Assembly: GCA_011525745.1 (NCBI GenBank)
Contig: WYBU01000006.1
Location: forward strand, 27,288-91,287
DNA: 64,000 nt
Direction of reading: 5' to 3'
DNA from: Planctomycetaceae bacterium
GTDB taxonomy: Bacteria > Planctomycetota > Phycisphaerae > UBA1845 > UTPLA1
The first letter of the stretch is position 1, and each line of letters begins with the position of its first letter. Shown one piece after another: positions 1-9,563 of the stretch. The position numbers and the translations under genes were made by a program. The notes below the pieces were generated by a model that made no database searches, was not told where the DNA came from, and saw nothing but the letters and a program-made list of their open reading frames with translations.

Positions 1-366
1 GGAATCCTGGGCGACGAGGCCTTGCCGCCGATCGAAATCCGCCCCGCGGCCGAATTCTACGATTATCACGCCAAGTACGAGTCCGACGATACACGCTACA
101 GCTTCGATATCGCGCTGCCCGAAAACTTGTTGCGTGAGCTGGGCGAAATGAGCCTGGCCGCCCATCGCGCGCTGGGCTGCCGCGACTTCTCGCGTGTCGA
201 CTGGCGCGTCGATCCGCATTCAGGCCGCCCCTACATCCTGGAAGTCAACTCGATTCCCGGCTTCACCAGCCATTCGCTGCTGCCGATGGCCGCCCGCCGC
301 CGCGGCATGGATATGCCCGAACTGTGCCGGCGGATCGTCGAGATGGCCCTGCGACGCGGGGCGTGA
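1..366 (+). CDS. ddl: D-alanine--D-alanine ligase, C-terminal part (5' end outside window)
   Basis: The reading frame is open from base 1 to a TGA at 364-366, so only about 121 C-terminal residues are present. This is the last part of an ATP-grasp domain: a substrate-loop region (AEFYDYHAKYES), then RVDWRVD and the metal/ATP-binding ILEVNSIPGFTSHSLLP, which is the Ddl form of the D-Ala-D-Ala ligase signature. The family joins two D-alanines in the cytoplasm for peptidoglycan synthesis. An ftsQ-like gene begins 24 bp downstream, an arrangement typical of division and cell-wall clusters. Identity is well supported; the catalytic N-terminus cannot be judged. Confidence 0.93.
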   Translation, partial: GILGDEALPPIEIRPAAEFYDYHAKYESDDTRYSFDIALPENLLRELGEMSLAAHRALGCRDFSRVDWRVDPHSGRPYILEVNSIPGFTSHSLLPMAARRRGMDMPELCRRIVEMALRRGA

Positions 367-390
367 CGCTCAGGAGGAGCTTCGTCACGA

Positions 391-1344
391 ATGGCCGGCA
401 GAAAACAGTCACGCGCGCCGGACTCGCAGGGGTCGTCCCGACGGGCGGACCGCCCTGCGCGGTGGGATCATGAACAGTTCGTCCGCCCCGTTCGCAACGC
501 CTCGCTGCTGATCCTTGGCGCCGGCGCCTTCCTCGTCGGCCTGTTGTGGCTGGAACGCTGGTCGCAATCGACCGTTCCCCCCAGCCCGCCCATTCGCGTC
601 GAATGGGTCGGCCTGCCCGAGTGGCTGCGTCAACCCGCCAACGCACACATCCTCGACGACCTCACCGCCTGCGTCGGCCTGTCGTGTGAGGACAACATGC
701 AGGACGCCGACCTGACCCGGCTCGTGGCCGAACGGCTGTCGCAGCCGGAAGTCGGTTGGGTCGAGCAGGTGCGCCGCGTCGTGAAGCGCCCGCCGGATTC
801 GTTGCAGATCGACTGCGACTTTCGCCGTCCGGTCGCGTGGATTCGCAGCGGAGACTCCGACTATCTCGTCGATGCCGTCGGCGTGCGCCTGCCCGGCCGG
901 TATCAGCGGCAGACGGGCGACGAAACAGGGCTGATCGACATCGACGGCGTGCGGCGACTGCCGCCGCCGGTCGGCGCGCGCTGGGAAGGCGAAGAAGTCG
1001 CGGCGGCGCTGCGGATGGTGCGCTTGATCGAGGGCCGGGCATATGCCGGTCAGATCCGCGGCATCCGCGTCGAGTGGTTCCAGCCGCGCGGAGGCGCGGC
1101 GCGCTGCAACCTGGTGCTGCTCACCAATCGACGCGGCGGACGCATCCTGTGGGGCCGTCCGCCCGGCGACGAGGACGAGGCCGAGATTCCGGCCTCGCAA
1201 AAACTGGCGTTGCTGGAACGCGTGTACGAGCAGACCGGCCGCGTGGACATGAATCAGAGCTGCATCGACGTGACGGTCTGGCCGGACCGCGTGTCGATCC
1301 CGGCGTTGCAGGCATCGTCGCGCGACACATTGCGGCGGGGGTGA
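391..1344 (+). CDS. ftsQ: FtsQ/DivIB-like cell division protein
   Basis: 317 residues. A basic N-terminal cytoplasmic segment precedes one membrane helix at about residues 36-55 (LLILGAGAFLVGLLWLERW). A POTRA-like segment follows (residues 64-130), then a beta-rich domain with the DAVGVRLPG stretch common in FtsQ. FtsQ is a bitopic divisome protein linking early and late division proteins. An AGGAGGA ribosome site at 372-378 lies 12 nt before the ATG. Position directly after ddl supports the call. Sequence conservation in this family is weak, so the assignment rests on topology, length and context. Confidence 0.78.
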   Translation: MAGRKQSRAPDSQGSSRRADRPARWDHEQFVRPVRNASLLILGAGAFLVGLLWLERWSQSTVPPSPPIRVEWVGLPEWLRQPANAHILDDLTACVGLSCEDNMQDADLTRLVAERLSQPEVGWVEQVRRVVKRPPDSLQIDCDFRRPVAWIRSGDSDYLVDAVGVRLPGRYQRQTGDETGLIDIDGVRRLPPPVGARWEGEEVAAALRMVRLIEGRAYAGQIRGIRVEWFQPRGGAARCNLVLLTNRRGGRILWGRPPGDEDEAEIPASQKLALLERVYEQTGRVDMNQSCIDVTVWPDRVSIPALQASSRDTLRRG

Positions 1345-1367
1345 ATCCGGACGTCGGTGAGCGGCTT

Positions 1368-1487
1368 GGTCCGAGCCGCAAGCGCGCGCCGGGCGTGTTC
1401 TGCCTGATCCGAGCCGCAAGCGCCAGCGCTGCGGTTTCTCCACGAATTGCGGTGGACCCCGGCGCTTGCGATTGAGGCTCGGATCAG
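1368..1487. repeat. Family A inverted repeat (GATCCGAGCCGCAAGCGC type)
   Basis: Arms at 1404-1423 and 1462-1487 are imperfect inverted copies beginning CTGATCCGAGCCGCAAGC and ending GGCTCGGATCAG; a further half copy starts near 1368. The same family recurs at about 2534-2760, 10761, 12679-12752, 41655, 52384-52742 and 57453. It fills most of the 330 bp gap before the next gene. Confidence 0.7.
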
Positions 1488-1673
1488 AACACGGCGACGC
1501 GATGGGCCACACGACGCTTCGTGACCATCGCGGTTCGGCGAATAGAACCGAGAGTACAGCGCGGCCCTTGGGCTTGACGTTGTCCGCCGCGACTTGCACG
1601 CGCTATGCTCTCGGGACGCCGCGCGGCCGGATTCAGCCATCGCCGCACGGCGTACGACGGAGGTGCCATTCCG

Positions 1674-2510
1674 ATGAACGCCTCGGATTATGCCAACGGC
1701 TGGTCGGCGCTGACGCGGTTGATTGATTACCATCTGCCGCCGCTTTCCGCCGACGGTCCCACGCTCGCCCCGCTCATCGCATTGACCGTTGCCGGACTGC
1801 TGCTGGTTTTCTTCAGCGTCACGATGGTCCGCTGGCTGCTCGCACTCGGCGGCGCGGCCGTCGGCGCGGCGCTGGGCTACTTGGCCGCCGAACCGCTGGG
1901 CACTTCGGCGCCATTGACGATGGCGCTGGCGGGAGCGCTGGTGGCCGTGATCGCCTCGTCGCTCTATCGCTTCTGGCTCACGGCGGCGAGCGTCGTCATC
2001 GTCTTCGCCGGCGTCGCGGCGATTCAGCTCGGCGTCGATGGCGTGATGAACATCGTCGCGCCGGCCGAGGCGAGCGCGTCGGAAATTCCGCGCTTGCCTT
2101 CGACCGCCGAACTCGATCAGACGCTGTCGCAACGGGCCGCGGAATACGCCCGTGCGACGTGGGAGCGCGCCCGGACGCAGTTTGCCGCGATGGGCAATCG
2201 CGGCATGATTCTGCCCGCGGCGGCGGCGGTGCTGACGATCATTCTCGGCTGGCGGGCGACGCGGATGTTGTCAGGCCTTTGGGTCAGCGCAGGCGGCGCG
2301 GTGCTGGCCGTCGCGGCGGGCGCGGCGCTGGCGAGCGCCTGGCAGCCGGAGTGGCGAAGCGAACTGACGGCGCGTCCGCGCGAGATGCTCGGCGCGGCCG
2401 CGGCCTTGTGGGCACTCGGGATTCTCGTCCAGGCGCGCCGCGCGCTGCGACAGCGCACGTCGGCCGCGGTCGTCGCGGCGAGCCGCGCGAGCGACGCGGC
2501 GAAGTCGTAG
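1674..2510 (+). CDS. Predicted multi-pass membrane protein
   Basis: 278 residues from the ATG at 1674, chosen because ACGGAGG at 1657-1663 lies just upstream; an upstream ATG at 1605 lacks such a site. Four to six hydrophobic segments are visible: two near residues 30-70 (LIALTVAGLLLVFFSV and GGAAVGAALGYLAAEPLG), two near 77-120, and two more in the C-terminal half. A polar stretch near residues 130-175 separates the halves. A TATGCT -10-like hexamer lies at 1603-1608. No family was recognised; the glycine/alanine-rich helices suggest a structural or transport role but no function is claimed. Confidence 0.72.
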   Translation: MNASDYANGWSALTRLIDYHLPPLSADGPTLAPLIALTVAGLLLVFFSVTMVRWLLALGGAAVGAALGYLAAEPLGTSAPLTMALAGALVAVIASSLYRFWLTAASVVIVFAGVAAIQLGVDGVMNIVAPAEASASEIPRLPSTAELDQTLSQRAAEYARATWERARTQFAAMGNRGMILPAAAAVLTIILGWRATRMLSGLWVSAGGAVLAVAAGAALASAWQPEWRSELTARPREMLGAAAALWALGILVQARRALRQRTSAAVVAASRASDAAKS

Positions 2511-2533
2511 GGTCCGCTGTGCGGACTACACAT

Positions 2534-2760
2534 GTGATCCGAGCCCCAAGCGCAAGCGCCGGGGTGACCGCCGCGTAGCGAAGTTGCGTCGTCACCCCCG
2601 CGCAGGCGGGGGTCCAGAAGCGCGACGTGCGGGTCACGGATTCCCGCCCTCGCGGGAACGACGGGACCACGGGCTGGAAGCCCGTGCCACGCGGAGCTCG
2701 ATTCCCGCCCTCGCGGGAATGACGGATTGCACCGTCGCGCTGGCGCTTGCGGCTCGGATC
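2534..2760. repeat. Nested intergenic repeats: family A ends around two CCTCGCGGGAA palindromes
   Basis: A family A left arm starts near 2534 (TGATCCGAGCCCCAAGCGC) and a right arm ends near 2760 (GCGCTTGCGGCTCGGATCA). Between them lie CACCCCCGCGCAGGCGGGGG and two copies of ATTCCCGCCCTCGCGGGAA. No coding capacity is apparent. This occupies most of the gap to the next gene. Confidence 0.65.
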
Positions 2761-2828
2761 AAACAACACGGACTCGGATCAGAAAACACTGACTCCGCCA
2801 CATTCGCCGATTCTTATCGTCATTGAAC

Positions 2829-3629
2829 ATGGACACACCCCTTTCCCGCCGCCTGGGCATCCGCGTCGACGACCTCCGCCGCGATCCGCGCAGCGGAATT
2901 CGCGTCGCGCGCGATCTCGGCTGCGGCGTGATCGAACTCGGTGCGACCGGCGGCGACGTGTCGCCCGAGAATCTCTCATCGACCGGCCGGCGCGATCTGG
3001 CGCGCCACGTGCGCTCGCTGGGACTGACGCTCGGCGCGCTGGGGGCCGAGTCGCCGCGCGGCGGCCTGATCGACCCGCGCCACGGCGAGCGCGTGCTCGA
3101 TCAAACATTGCGCATCATCGAACTGGCCCGCGACGTGGGGGCGGGCGTCGTCACGACCGCGGTTCACGCGCCGCCGCCCGACGACACAGGCGGACTCGAT
3201 CGTCTGCGCGAGGCGCTGGCGACTCTGGCCGACCGCGCCGATCGAACCGGGGCGATCCTCAGCCTCACGCCGCGCGGCGCGACGCCGCTATGGCTGCTCA
3301 ACGAGTTGAAGCGCGTCGGCTGTCCGCAACTGCGCGCCTGCCTCGACGCCGGCGACTGGCTGGCCGCCGGGGCCGATCCGGTCGAAGTCGCCGCGACGTG
3401 GTCCGATCGGCTGGGCTGGGTGCTGGCGCGCGACGCGACGCGCGGAGCGCCGGGACATCCTGGTCACGAAGTGACGCCGGGTGCAGGCGAGCTCGATCCC
3501 GATTCGCTGCTGGCCGGACTGGACGGCGCGGCGTATGGCGGGCCGATCGTGCTGGCGCGCCGCGGCGGGGACGATCCGCTGGGCGAGTTTCGCGCCGCGG
3601 CGCAGGCGTGGCGAAGCCGCTTGCCGTAA
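2829..3629 (+). CDS. Sugar phosphate isomerase/epimerase-like TIM-barrel protein
   Basis: 266 residues starting at the ATG at 2829. The sequence follows the xylose-isomerase-like (AP endonuclease 2) TIM-barrel pattern: an N-terminal strand with GCGVIELGA, ARHVRSLGLTLGAL, a central VVTTAVHAP strand, LRACLDAGDWLAAGADP and a late ELDPDSLLAGLDGAAYGGPIVLARR strand. Family members usually isomerise or epimerise small sugars in the cytoplasm using a divalent metal. The metal ligands are not all obvious, so catalytic activity is uncertain. It stands alone between repeat-filled gaps, so context gives no substrate. Confidence 0.7.
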   Translation: MDTPLSRRLGIRVDDLRRDPRSGIRVARDLGCGVIELGATGGDVSPENLSSTGRRDLARHVRSLGLTLGALGAESPRGGLIDPRHGERVLDQTLRIIELARDVGAGVVTTAVHAPPPDDTGGLDRLREALATLADRADRTGAILSLTPRGATPLWLLNELKRVGCPQLRACLDAGDWLAAGADPVEVAATWSDRLGWVLARDATRGAPGHPGHEVTPGAGELDPDSLLAGLDGAAYGGPIVLARRGGDDPLGEFRAAAQAWRSRLP

Positions 3630-3741
3630 CGCGAGATTGCCCGCCCAGCATGGACATGCTCGCGTGGCACGGGCATGTTGCCCGTGCAGGCAGCGCAGCC
3701 GCCCCCGGCCGTGTCGGTCGTAGCCCGACGCACCCGCGTTG

Positions 3742-3915
3742 CAACGCGATAAGGAGTCGCGCACAGATAACCAGAACGATGGTCCTGGGTGGTACGGGCA
3801 TCTTGCCCGTTCCATTGTCCTGGGTGGTACGGGCATCTTGCCCGTTCCGGGGCGGGCGGGACGCCCGTACCACCCCTCTTCAATTCGTGCGCCTCATTTC
3901 CGCGCGACGCCTGAG
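3742..3915. repeat. Composite dispersed repeat (copy 1 of 2) with ACGGGC-N5-GCCCGT palindromes
   Basis: Begins near GCGATAAGGAGTCGCGCACA, carries tandem units of GGTGGTACGGGCATCTTGCC, then a GGCGGGACGCCCGTACCACC hairpin, and ends near TTTCCGCGCGACGCC. The same order of segments recurs at 33205-33414 with one more tandem unit. It occupies most of the gap between two convergent genes. A further palindrome (GCACGGGCATGTTGCCCGTG) lies at about 3667-3690. Confidence 0.75.
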
Positions 3916-3922
3916 TCATGTC

Positions 3923-5791
3923 TCATCCCTTGCGCGCGATCTTCGCCCACGTGTCCTTCAGCGACACGGCGCGATTGAACACCAGCGCGCCGGAACGCGA
4001 TTCGGAGTCCACGGCGAAGTACCCCAGCCGTTCGAACTGAAAGCGGTCCGGATTGGGGATGTCGAAGGCGTCGTGCGCCATGCCCGCATCGACCAGCGAC
4101 GGCTCGATCTTGCAGTTTTTCAGCACTTCCAGCGAACGCGGATTGAGATTGTCCTTCCAGTTTTTCGGCACGGCGCCCGGCTCGTGCGCCGATCCGGAGA
4201 GTGACAAATCATCGGGGTCCGGTCGCGCGAACAGATGATCGTACAGCCGCACCTCGGCGTCGATCGCGTGCGCGGCGCTGATCCAGTGAATCGTTCCCTT
4301 CACCTTGCGCCCGTCGGGGGCGTCGCCGCCGCGCGTCGCCGGATCGTACGTGCAGTGCACCTCGGTCACCTCGCCGGTCGCCGGGTCCTTCACGCAGCCG
4401 GTGCAGCGCACGAAGTAGGCGTAGCGCAGCCGCACCTCGTTGCCGGGAAACAGGCGAAAGTAACCCTTGGGCGGGTTCTCGTGGAAGTCGTCGCGCTCGA
4501 TGAACAGTACGCGCGAGAAGGGGATCCGGCGCGTGCCGGCCGCAACGTCCTCGGGATTGTTGATGGCGTCCAGCCAGTCAACCGCGCCGTCGCCGGACTC
4601 GGGCCAGTTGGTGATGACCAGCTTCAACGGCCGCAGCACCGCCAGCCGCCGCGGCGCAATGCGGTTGAGATGTTCGCGCAGCGCGTTCTCGAGCCGCACG
4701 ATGTCGATCACGCCGTTGAACCGCGCCACGCCCACGTCGGCCGCGAACGCGCGGATCGCCTCGGGCGTGTAGCCGCGCCGCCGCAGCCCCGACAACGTCG
4801 GCATGCGCGGATCGTCCCAGCCGCGCACCAGACCGTCGCGGACCAGTTCCAGCAGGCGGCGCTTGCTCATGACCGTGTAGCTCAGCTCCAGCCGCGCGAA
4901 CTCGATCTGCTGCGGATGGTGAACCTTGCGGCCCCAGGGTCCGCTTCCGTCGTCGGTGCGACCCTCGTTGATCGCGTCGATGAACCAGTCGTACAGCGGC
5001 CGGTGGTTCTCGAACTCCAGCGTGCAGATGCTGTGCGTGATCCCCTCGATGCTGTCTTCAAGGCCGTGCGCCCAGTCGTACATGGGATAGACGCACCAGG
5101 CGTCGGCGGTGCGATGGTGCGACTGGTGCAAAATGCGGTACATCACCGGATCGCGCAGGTTGAGATTCGGATGGGCCATGTCGATTTTTGCCCGCAGCGT
5201 GCGCGAGCCGTCGGGAAACTCGCCGCGCCGCATGCGCTCGAACAGGTCGAGGCTCTCGTCGACGCCGCGCTCGCGCCAGGGACTGTTGCGCCCCGGCTTC
5301 GTCAGCGTGCCGCGGTACTCGCTGACCTGATCGCCGCTGAGATCGCAGACGTAGGCCCTGCCCTTTTTGATCAGCTCGACCGCCCAGTCGTACATCTGCC
5401 CGAAATAGTCCGATCCGAACAGCACGCCGGCCTTGATCGCCTCGTCGGGCGCCGCCGGGCGGGCGCGGTCGTCGTACATCCCCGGCCAGCGCGCCCCCAG
5501 CCAGCGCACGTCGCGGATGATCGACTGAACGTACTCCTCCTCCTCGGCGACCGGATTGGTGTCATCGAAACGCAGGTTGAACCGCCCGCCGTACTGCTCG
5601 GCCAGGCCGTAATTGAGACAGATGCTCTTGGCGTGGCCGATGTGCAGATAGCCGTTGGGTTCCGGCGGGAACCGGGTATGCACGCGCGGCCGGCCGGAAT
5701 CGGGCCACACGCCCCAGCGGCCAGCGGCGTTGTCGGCCTCGACGAGGTCGTGGATGAAGTGGCGGGCGGATGGAGCGGTGTTGTCGGCCAT
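3923..5791 (-). CDS. glnS: Glutamine--tRNA ligase
   Basis: 622 residues from ATG 5791-5789. Class I synthetase of the GlnRS type: [17 protein letters not shown] holds the HIGH box and the family-specific PPEPNG, followed by LRFDDTNP. The KMSKS loop reads VMSKRR. The C-terminal anticodon-binding beta-barrels end with [15 protein letters not shown]. The enzyme charges tRNA-Gln directly in the cytoplasm. At about 70 residues over the E. coli enzyme it is somewhat long; the extra length is not resolved here. The frame stays open about 150 codons upstream, but that region lacks family similarity, so the MADNT start is preferred. Confidence 0.96.
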   Translation of the reverse strand: MADNTAPSARHFIHDLVEADNAAGRWGVWPDSGRPRVHTRFPPEPNGYLHIGHAKSICLNYGLAEQYGGRFNLRFDDTNPVAEEEEYVQSIIRDVRWLGARWPGMYDDRARPAAPDEAIKAGVLFGSDYFGQMYDWAVELIKKGRAYVCDLSGDQVSEYRGTLTKPGRNSPWRERGVDESLDLFERMRRGEFPDGSRTLRAKIDMAHPNLNLRDPVMYRILHQSHHRTADAWCVYPMYDWAHGLEDSIEGITHSICTLEFENHRPLYDWFIDAINEGRTDDGSGPWGRKVHHPQQIEFARLELSYTVMSKRRLLELVRDGLVRGWDDPRMPTLSGLRRRGYTPEAIRAFAADVGVARFNGVIDIVRLENALREHLNRIAPRRLAVLRPLKLVITNWPESGDGAVDWLDAINNPEDVAAGTRRIPFSRVLFIERDDFHENPPKGYFRLFPGNEVRLRYAYFVRCTGCVKDPATGEVTEVHCTYDPATRGGDAPDGRKVKGTIHWISAAHAIDAEVRLYDHLFARPDPDDLSLSGSAHEPGAVPKNWKDNLNPRSLEVLKNCKIEPSLVDAGMAHDAFDIPNPDRFQFERLGYFAVDSESRSGALVFNRAVSLKDTWAKIARKG

Positions 5792-5943
5792 AAATAGCGG
5801 CAAGCCTCGGAGTCGGCGGCGGTTTCGGAGATCCGCCCGCGCGGGCGGCGACCGGCGTTCCGGCCGGCGCGTGCCGGGCCGCAGGGACGGCCGTCGCGTG
5901 GCAACGCCGAACGCACGGTGATTGCCGCGGAGAGTATTGGCGC

Positions 5944-6999
5944 TCAGTCGCCGTCGAGCAACTGGCGAAGCTGCGCTTCGCTGGGCCGGCCGACGTCGCT
6001 GAGCCAGGCGCGCATGGCGAATTCGGCTTCGAGGGGCGTGAGGTGGAAGACGGTTGTATCGCGGCCGTTGGAGGCGACCAATTGGCGGTACGGTGCGAGG
6101 AAGACGAGCACGGACTCTTCGCGCAGATAGATGTGCGAGCAGCGATGTCGCAGTAATGCGCGATAAGTGAGCGCGCCGGGGGCGGCGCACGCTTTCCAAA
6201 GTAATAAACGCCAGCCGCGCAGAACGAGCGCCACGATTCCCGCGCATACAACGACGAGCGTGATTGAATGGGTGCCCGAAGGAACCCGCGAAAGTGCGCG
6301 TTCGAGCTGAAAGATCAGAACCAGCGCCAGCGGCAACATGGCAGACCAGCGGAAGAGGAATGCGCGGAAGGCAGATCGGCCTGGGCTGAGCCTGGCTCTG
6401 TTCGAAACGCCATCGTGTTGCCAGAGCGCATCAAGCTGGTTACGGAAAGCCGGGTCGGTTTCGCACATGGGAACGGCCTCAAATGCAAAGGGGATTCCGC
6501 TGGCTTCGGGGAGCGGCTTCGCGGCTGGGGCCTGCAAGCGCACAAGTCGATTCACGTACCCCGCCCTGGCAAGTCCTTCTGCGAACACCTTGGGGTATAT
6601 TCCGAGACGGGATGCGGCGTTGCGGACCTTGGCGTTGGTTTCAAACGCAACTTCAAGCCGGGCGCCATCGCATCCCGACAGCGCCTTCTGCCAAGTCGCT
6701 TTCAAGCGCCTTCGTGACCACAGCACGTAGAGGCCAATGGGCAGTAATGTTGGTGCCACCAGCAACAACGGCGTTATCGCAGGCCAGCCCTTCTTGTGGT
6801 GCAACGCAATTCCTGAGAAGCAAGCGACAATCACGCCGACTACCGTGAACAGCACCAGGATAGCAAATATCGCATCACTGGCGTAAATCCAATTCACGTC
6901 CACCACCCTGGCGTGAGGGGCATCGTTGTCGGAATCTGGAGCAGCTTGGCTGCTCGCCAGCGCGGCCGGCAAATTCGGAGTAGTGTTTGCGGCTTCCAT
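5944..6999 (-). CDS. Membrane protein of unknown function with a C-terminal cytoplasmic-like domain
   Basis: 351 residues. Hydrophobic segments occur near residues 40-63 ([19 protein letters not shown]), 72-92, 217-236 ([12 protein letters not shown]) and 245-262 ([15 protein letters not shown]). The soluble segment between helices 2 and 3 is about 120 residues. The C-terminus ([20 protein letters not shown], then [15 protein letters not shown]) resembles the YcxB-like layout seen in some membrane proteins, but this is only a resemblance. It uses fewer GC-biased codons than its neighbours. Function unknown. Confidence 0.7.
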   Translation of the reverse strand: MEAANTTPNLPAALASSQAAPDSDNDAPHARVVDVNWIYASDAIFAILVLFTVVGVIVACFSGIALHHKKGWPAITPLLLVAPTLLPIGLYVLWSRRRLKATWQKALSGCDGARLEVAFETNAKVRNAASRLGIYPKVFAEGLARAGYVNRLVRLQAPAAKPLPEASGIPFAFEAVPMCETDPAFRNQLDALWQHDGVSNRARLSPGRSAFRAFLFRWSAMLPLALVLIFQLERALSRVPSGTHSITLVVVCAGIVALVLRGWRLLLWKACAAPGALTYRALLRHRCSHIYLREESVLVFLAPYRQLVASNGRDTTVFHLTPLEAEFAMRAWLSDVGRPSEAQLRQLLDGD

Positions 7000-7088
7000 C
7001 CCGTACTCCGGACAAGAAATCGTGTGTAGGGATCGGACGTTACCGGAATCATGCGCGGGGGCACGTTGCAGGGACGCCTGGTGAGGCG

Positions 7089-7117
7089 ATTATAACGGCC
7101 AGGCATCGTACTTCGCA
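7089..7117 (-). promoter_or_regulatory. Putative promoter for the 5944-6999 membrane gene
   Basis: A perfect TATAAT on the minus strand (7094-7089) has a weak -35 (TGCGAA, 7117-7112) at 17 bp. Transcription would begin near 7082 and give a leader of about 80 nt. Apart from this, bases 7000-7339 show no gene or repeat that I can recognise. Confidence 0.4.
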
Positions 7118-7339
7118 CGAAGAATGATCTTGGAGAGTGACATCGAGCGCCAAGCGCGTGCCTGCCAACCGGGACACAGGCTCCTTCGAGCCGCCACGGC
7201 GGCCGGCTCGCGAACGACGTGCGCACTTGATCCAACGCTTCAGTCGTCCCTCCGCGACTTCTCAATAGGGAAGGCACGCGGACGCACCCATCAATGGGCG
7301 GGCTGTTTTCGCGCGGCCCCGACGGGACTCTGGCGCGGG

Positions 7340-7708
7340 CTACTTGACCGTGGAACAGGCCATGTTCGGGCTGGACGGGTTGACGTCGATGCGGCGGTCC
7401 TTGGGACAGACGACGAGATCCATGTCTTGCATGGCGATCGCGCCGCGCAAGACCTGATCGCCCAGAACCAGCGCGCCGCCGTACCCGAGGCGGTTCTTGA
7501 AGCGGATCTCCAACGGACCGACGTACTGCGCCACACGGCGGCTGCCGTCGGCGATTGTGATTTCCTTCTGATCAACCGCTTCCAGACGACGCTGCACGGC
7601 GACGTGCTCCGGAATGCACGTGTGAACGGCGCCGGTGTCGGCGAGGGCCTCTACCTCGACGGGTTCCAGATCAGGAAAACGCGGATTGCGAAGCGTGATG
7701 CGAGTCAT
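7340..7708 (-). CDS. Retropepsin-like aspartic protease family protein
   Basis: 122 residues from ATG 7708. The central EALADTGAVHTCIPEHVA matches the clan AA active-site pattern, where D-[ST]-G-A carries the catalytic aspartate and the enzyme works as a homodimer. Later segments (IADGSRRVAQYVGPLEI, VLGDQVLRGAIAMQDMDLVV) fit the flap and the hydrophobic LLG-like loop; the second motif is here LRGAIAM. Size is right for the bacterial single-domain family. Substrates are unknown. The neighbouring genes are membrane proteins and do not form a clear operon with it. Confidence 0.8.
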   Translation of the reverse strand: MTRITLRNPRFPDLEPVEVEALADTGAVHTCIPEHVAVQRRLEAVDQKEITIADGSRRVAQYVGPLEIRFKNRLGYGGALVLGDQVLRGAIAMQDMDLVVCPKDRRIDVNPSSPNMACSTVK

Positions 7709-7896
7709 GACAAGCCCCCTGCCACACATTCAATCATATGCATGCCAGCCGAACATGGAGGAAGGCGTCGGCGAGAGCGCCCGATACATTCCGCGGCGCT
7801 GGCCGCGTCAGATCGCCGGAAATCATGCATCAACCGTGCAAGGGCGCCGATGGGCGCTTGTCCAATACTACAGTAGGCTCGCGACCCGCTTCCGCA

Positions 7897-8469
7897 TCAC
7901 GGGGCCGTGTACGGCTCGACCAACGCCGTCGGCCCGCGCAACGCGTGACGGACCACGTCATCCACGACGCCCTCCCAGCCGCAGGCGGGACACGAGGCGC
8001 GATGTTGCGCCGACAGATCGGCCGCGCAGCGCGGGCAGGTCACGCACAATTCGCGCGACAGAGTCGTCGATCGGGCGCGCCGCCACAGCAGGGCGGTTCC
8101 GATGAACCAGGCGCCAAGCATCCAGATCGGCACTGTGCAGCACGAGACCCACCAGATACGTTCAACCAGCGGAGACAGTTTCAGCGTCGAATACGGCGGC
8201 GCCAGCGGGACACCGCAAGACCACAACGCTTCGATCCCCAGGAGCAGCGTGTTGCGCCGCACGGCAGTGGACCATTCCACGTCGCCGCGCCACAGCCGCC
8301 ACCACACGAGGATCGCCGTGAGCGTACAGACCGAGTAGGCGACGCACAGGCTCCAGGCGCCTTCCAATTCGCCGTGCGCGCCCCAGATCGAGACGATGAA
8401 CAACATCAGCGCCATAAGGAACCACAGCAGTGCCACGCCTTCTCGCAGCCGTGCCGCAATCGGTTGCAT
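7897..8469 (-). CDS. Membrane protein with C-terminal paired-CPxC zinc ribbon (short form)
   Basis: 190 residues. Four hydrophobic segments lie at about residues 10-30, 38-55, 78-95 and 105-125. The C-terminus has two CPxC knuckles, CPRCAADL and CPACGWEG, about 17 residues apart, forming a zinc-ribbon-like tail. It starts 2 bp after the stop of the longer relative at 8472-9509, so the two are almost certainly co-transcribed. A third protein with the same plan is encoded at 13632-14366. Function unknown. Confidence 0.72.
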   Translation of the reverse strand: MQPIAARLREGVALLWFLMALMLFIVSIWGAHGELEGAWSLCVAYSVCTLTAILVWWRLWRGDVEWSTAVRRNTLLLGIEALWSCGVPLAPPYSTLKLSPLVERIWWVSCCTVPIWMLGAWFIGTALLWRRARSTTLSRELCVTCPRCAADLSAQHRASCPACGWEGVVDDVVRHALRGPTALVEPYTAP

Positions 8470-8471
8470 TA

Positions 8472-9509
8472 CTAAAGCTCCTCACAGGCCGCGGCCGTCC
8501 GGGCGGCCAATCCGCCCAGCGTCCCGTTCCATCCGCACTCGGGACAGCGGACGACAGGCAGGCCGGTCAGGCGGTAGGTGCAGGTGGGACACGTCAGTAC
8601 TTCGCGAAGTGCACCTTCATCTTGAAGCCGCGAAAGCATCTGACGGTTCTCGCGGCGCCAGCGTTGTGAAGTCACCGCAAGCCAGGCTGCCCACGCCATC
8701 ATCGGGATCGACGCCGCCGCTGCAATGACATCGCTGCCAAGATCGCACGCATCCGCAGCGACGACCAGCACTGCTGAGGAAAGCACGACGATCGACAACG
8801 GCACAAGCCCCCAGCCACGCGTGCGCCGCCGCATCGACCACCAAAGCTTCGTTTCGGTCGACATGCCCAGAAGCAGGCAGACGCCGAACGCTATCGCTGT
8901 TCTCACCTCGACGCCGAGGCTGAACAACGTTTCCGGCAACATGTAGACGATAATGAAAATCCCAAACATCAAGGGAAACTGTGAGAGCGATGCAGCGAGG
9001 CGGACGAAACTCCGCGCAGGGCCCGGTCGGCTTGGCAGGTGTTCCGGCACGGTTGCTTCGCACCCGCGCAACGAAATGACGTCACGCGCGGCGCGCGACG
9101 CCTGTTCCGATACGTCGGCTTTTCGCTGGCGGGAACGCACAGGTCGCCACCACAGAATGGCGCATCCCACACACCATATCCCCAGCAGGACCGATGACTG
9201 CCCGAGCTTCAGTACTTCTTCCTCCGCGTTGCAATTGATGCGCCACAACGGCAGCCACAGCACGAAGTGCAGCGCCAACACCAGCGTCGCACCGGCGGTC
9301 GAGAGTCGCAAACGCATCGTCCATCGAACGAGTCCTCCAAGAACGAGAAGCACGAAGGCGACCACCAGACCGGCTGTACACGCGCTGCCCAGCCGTGCGC
9401 AATGCTCGTCGGCGACTTTTTCGATGATTCCCACCGACACGATGAACGTGGCGATGCTCAACAGCACCAGCCCCAGCAGCATCGCGATTCGCGCCGCGGC
9501 GTCGCTCAT
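8472..9509 (-). CDS. Membrane protein with C-terminal paired-CPxC zinc ribbon (long form)
   Basis: 345 residues from ATG 9509. At least six hydrophobic segments: residues 8-28, 38-60, 70-88, 100-120, about 175-215 and 235-275. The tail carries LTCPTCTYRLTGLPVVRCPE and CGWNG, a CxxC-N12-CxxC zinc ribbon of the form common in planctomycetal membrane proteins. A TATCAT hexamer ends 6 nt before the ATG, which would give a leaderless mRNA. It is the first gene of a pair with 7897-8469 and is divergent from thiE. Function unknown. Confidence 0.75.
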   Translation of the reverse strand: MSDAAARIAMLLGLVLLSIATFIVSVGIIEKVADEHCARLGSACTAGLVVAFVLLVLGGLVRWTMRLRLSTAGATLVLALHFVLWLPLWRINCNAEEEVLKLGQSSVLLGIWCVGCAILWWRPVRSRQRKADVSEQASRAARDVISLRGCEATVPEHLPSRPGPARSFVRLAASLSQFPLMFGIFIIVYMLPETLFSLGVEVRTAIAFGVCLLLGMSTETKLWWSMRRRTRGWGLVPLSIVVLSSAVLVVAADACDLGSDVIAAAASIPMMAWAAWLAVTSQRWRRENRQMLSRLQDEGALREVLTCPTCTYRLTGLPVVRCPECGWNGTLGGLAARTAAACEEL

Positions 9510-9563
9510 GGCGTCATGATATCGCCGGCTCGCGCGGATGCCTGCCGGCACGACCAGCCCCCG

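Noticed and set aside
4235..5797. 520-codon reading frame opposite glnS
   Set aside because: It is a high-GC antisense shadow of a clear glnS; its sequence is low-complexity and matches no family.
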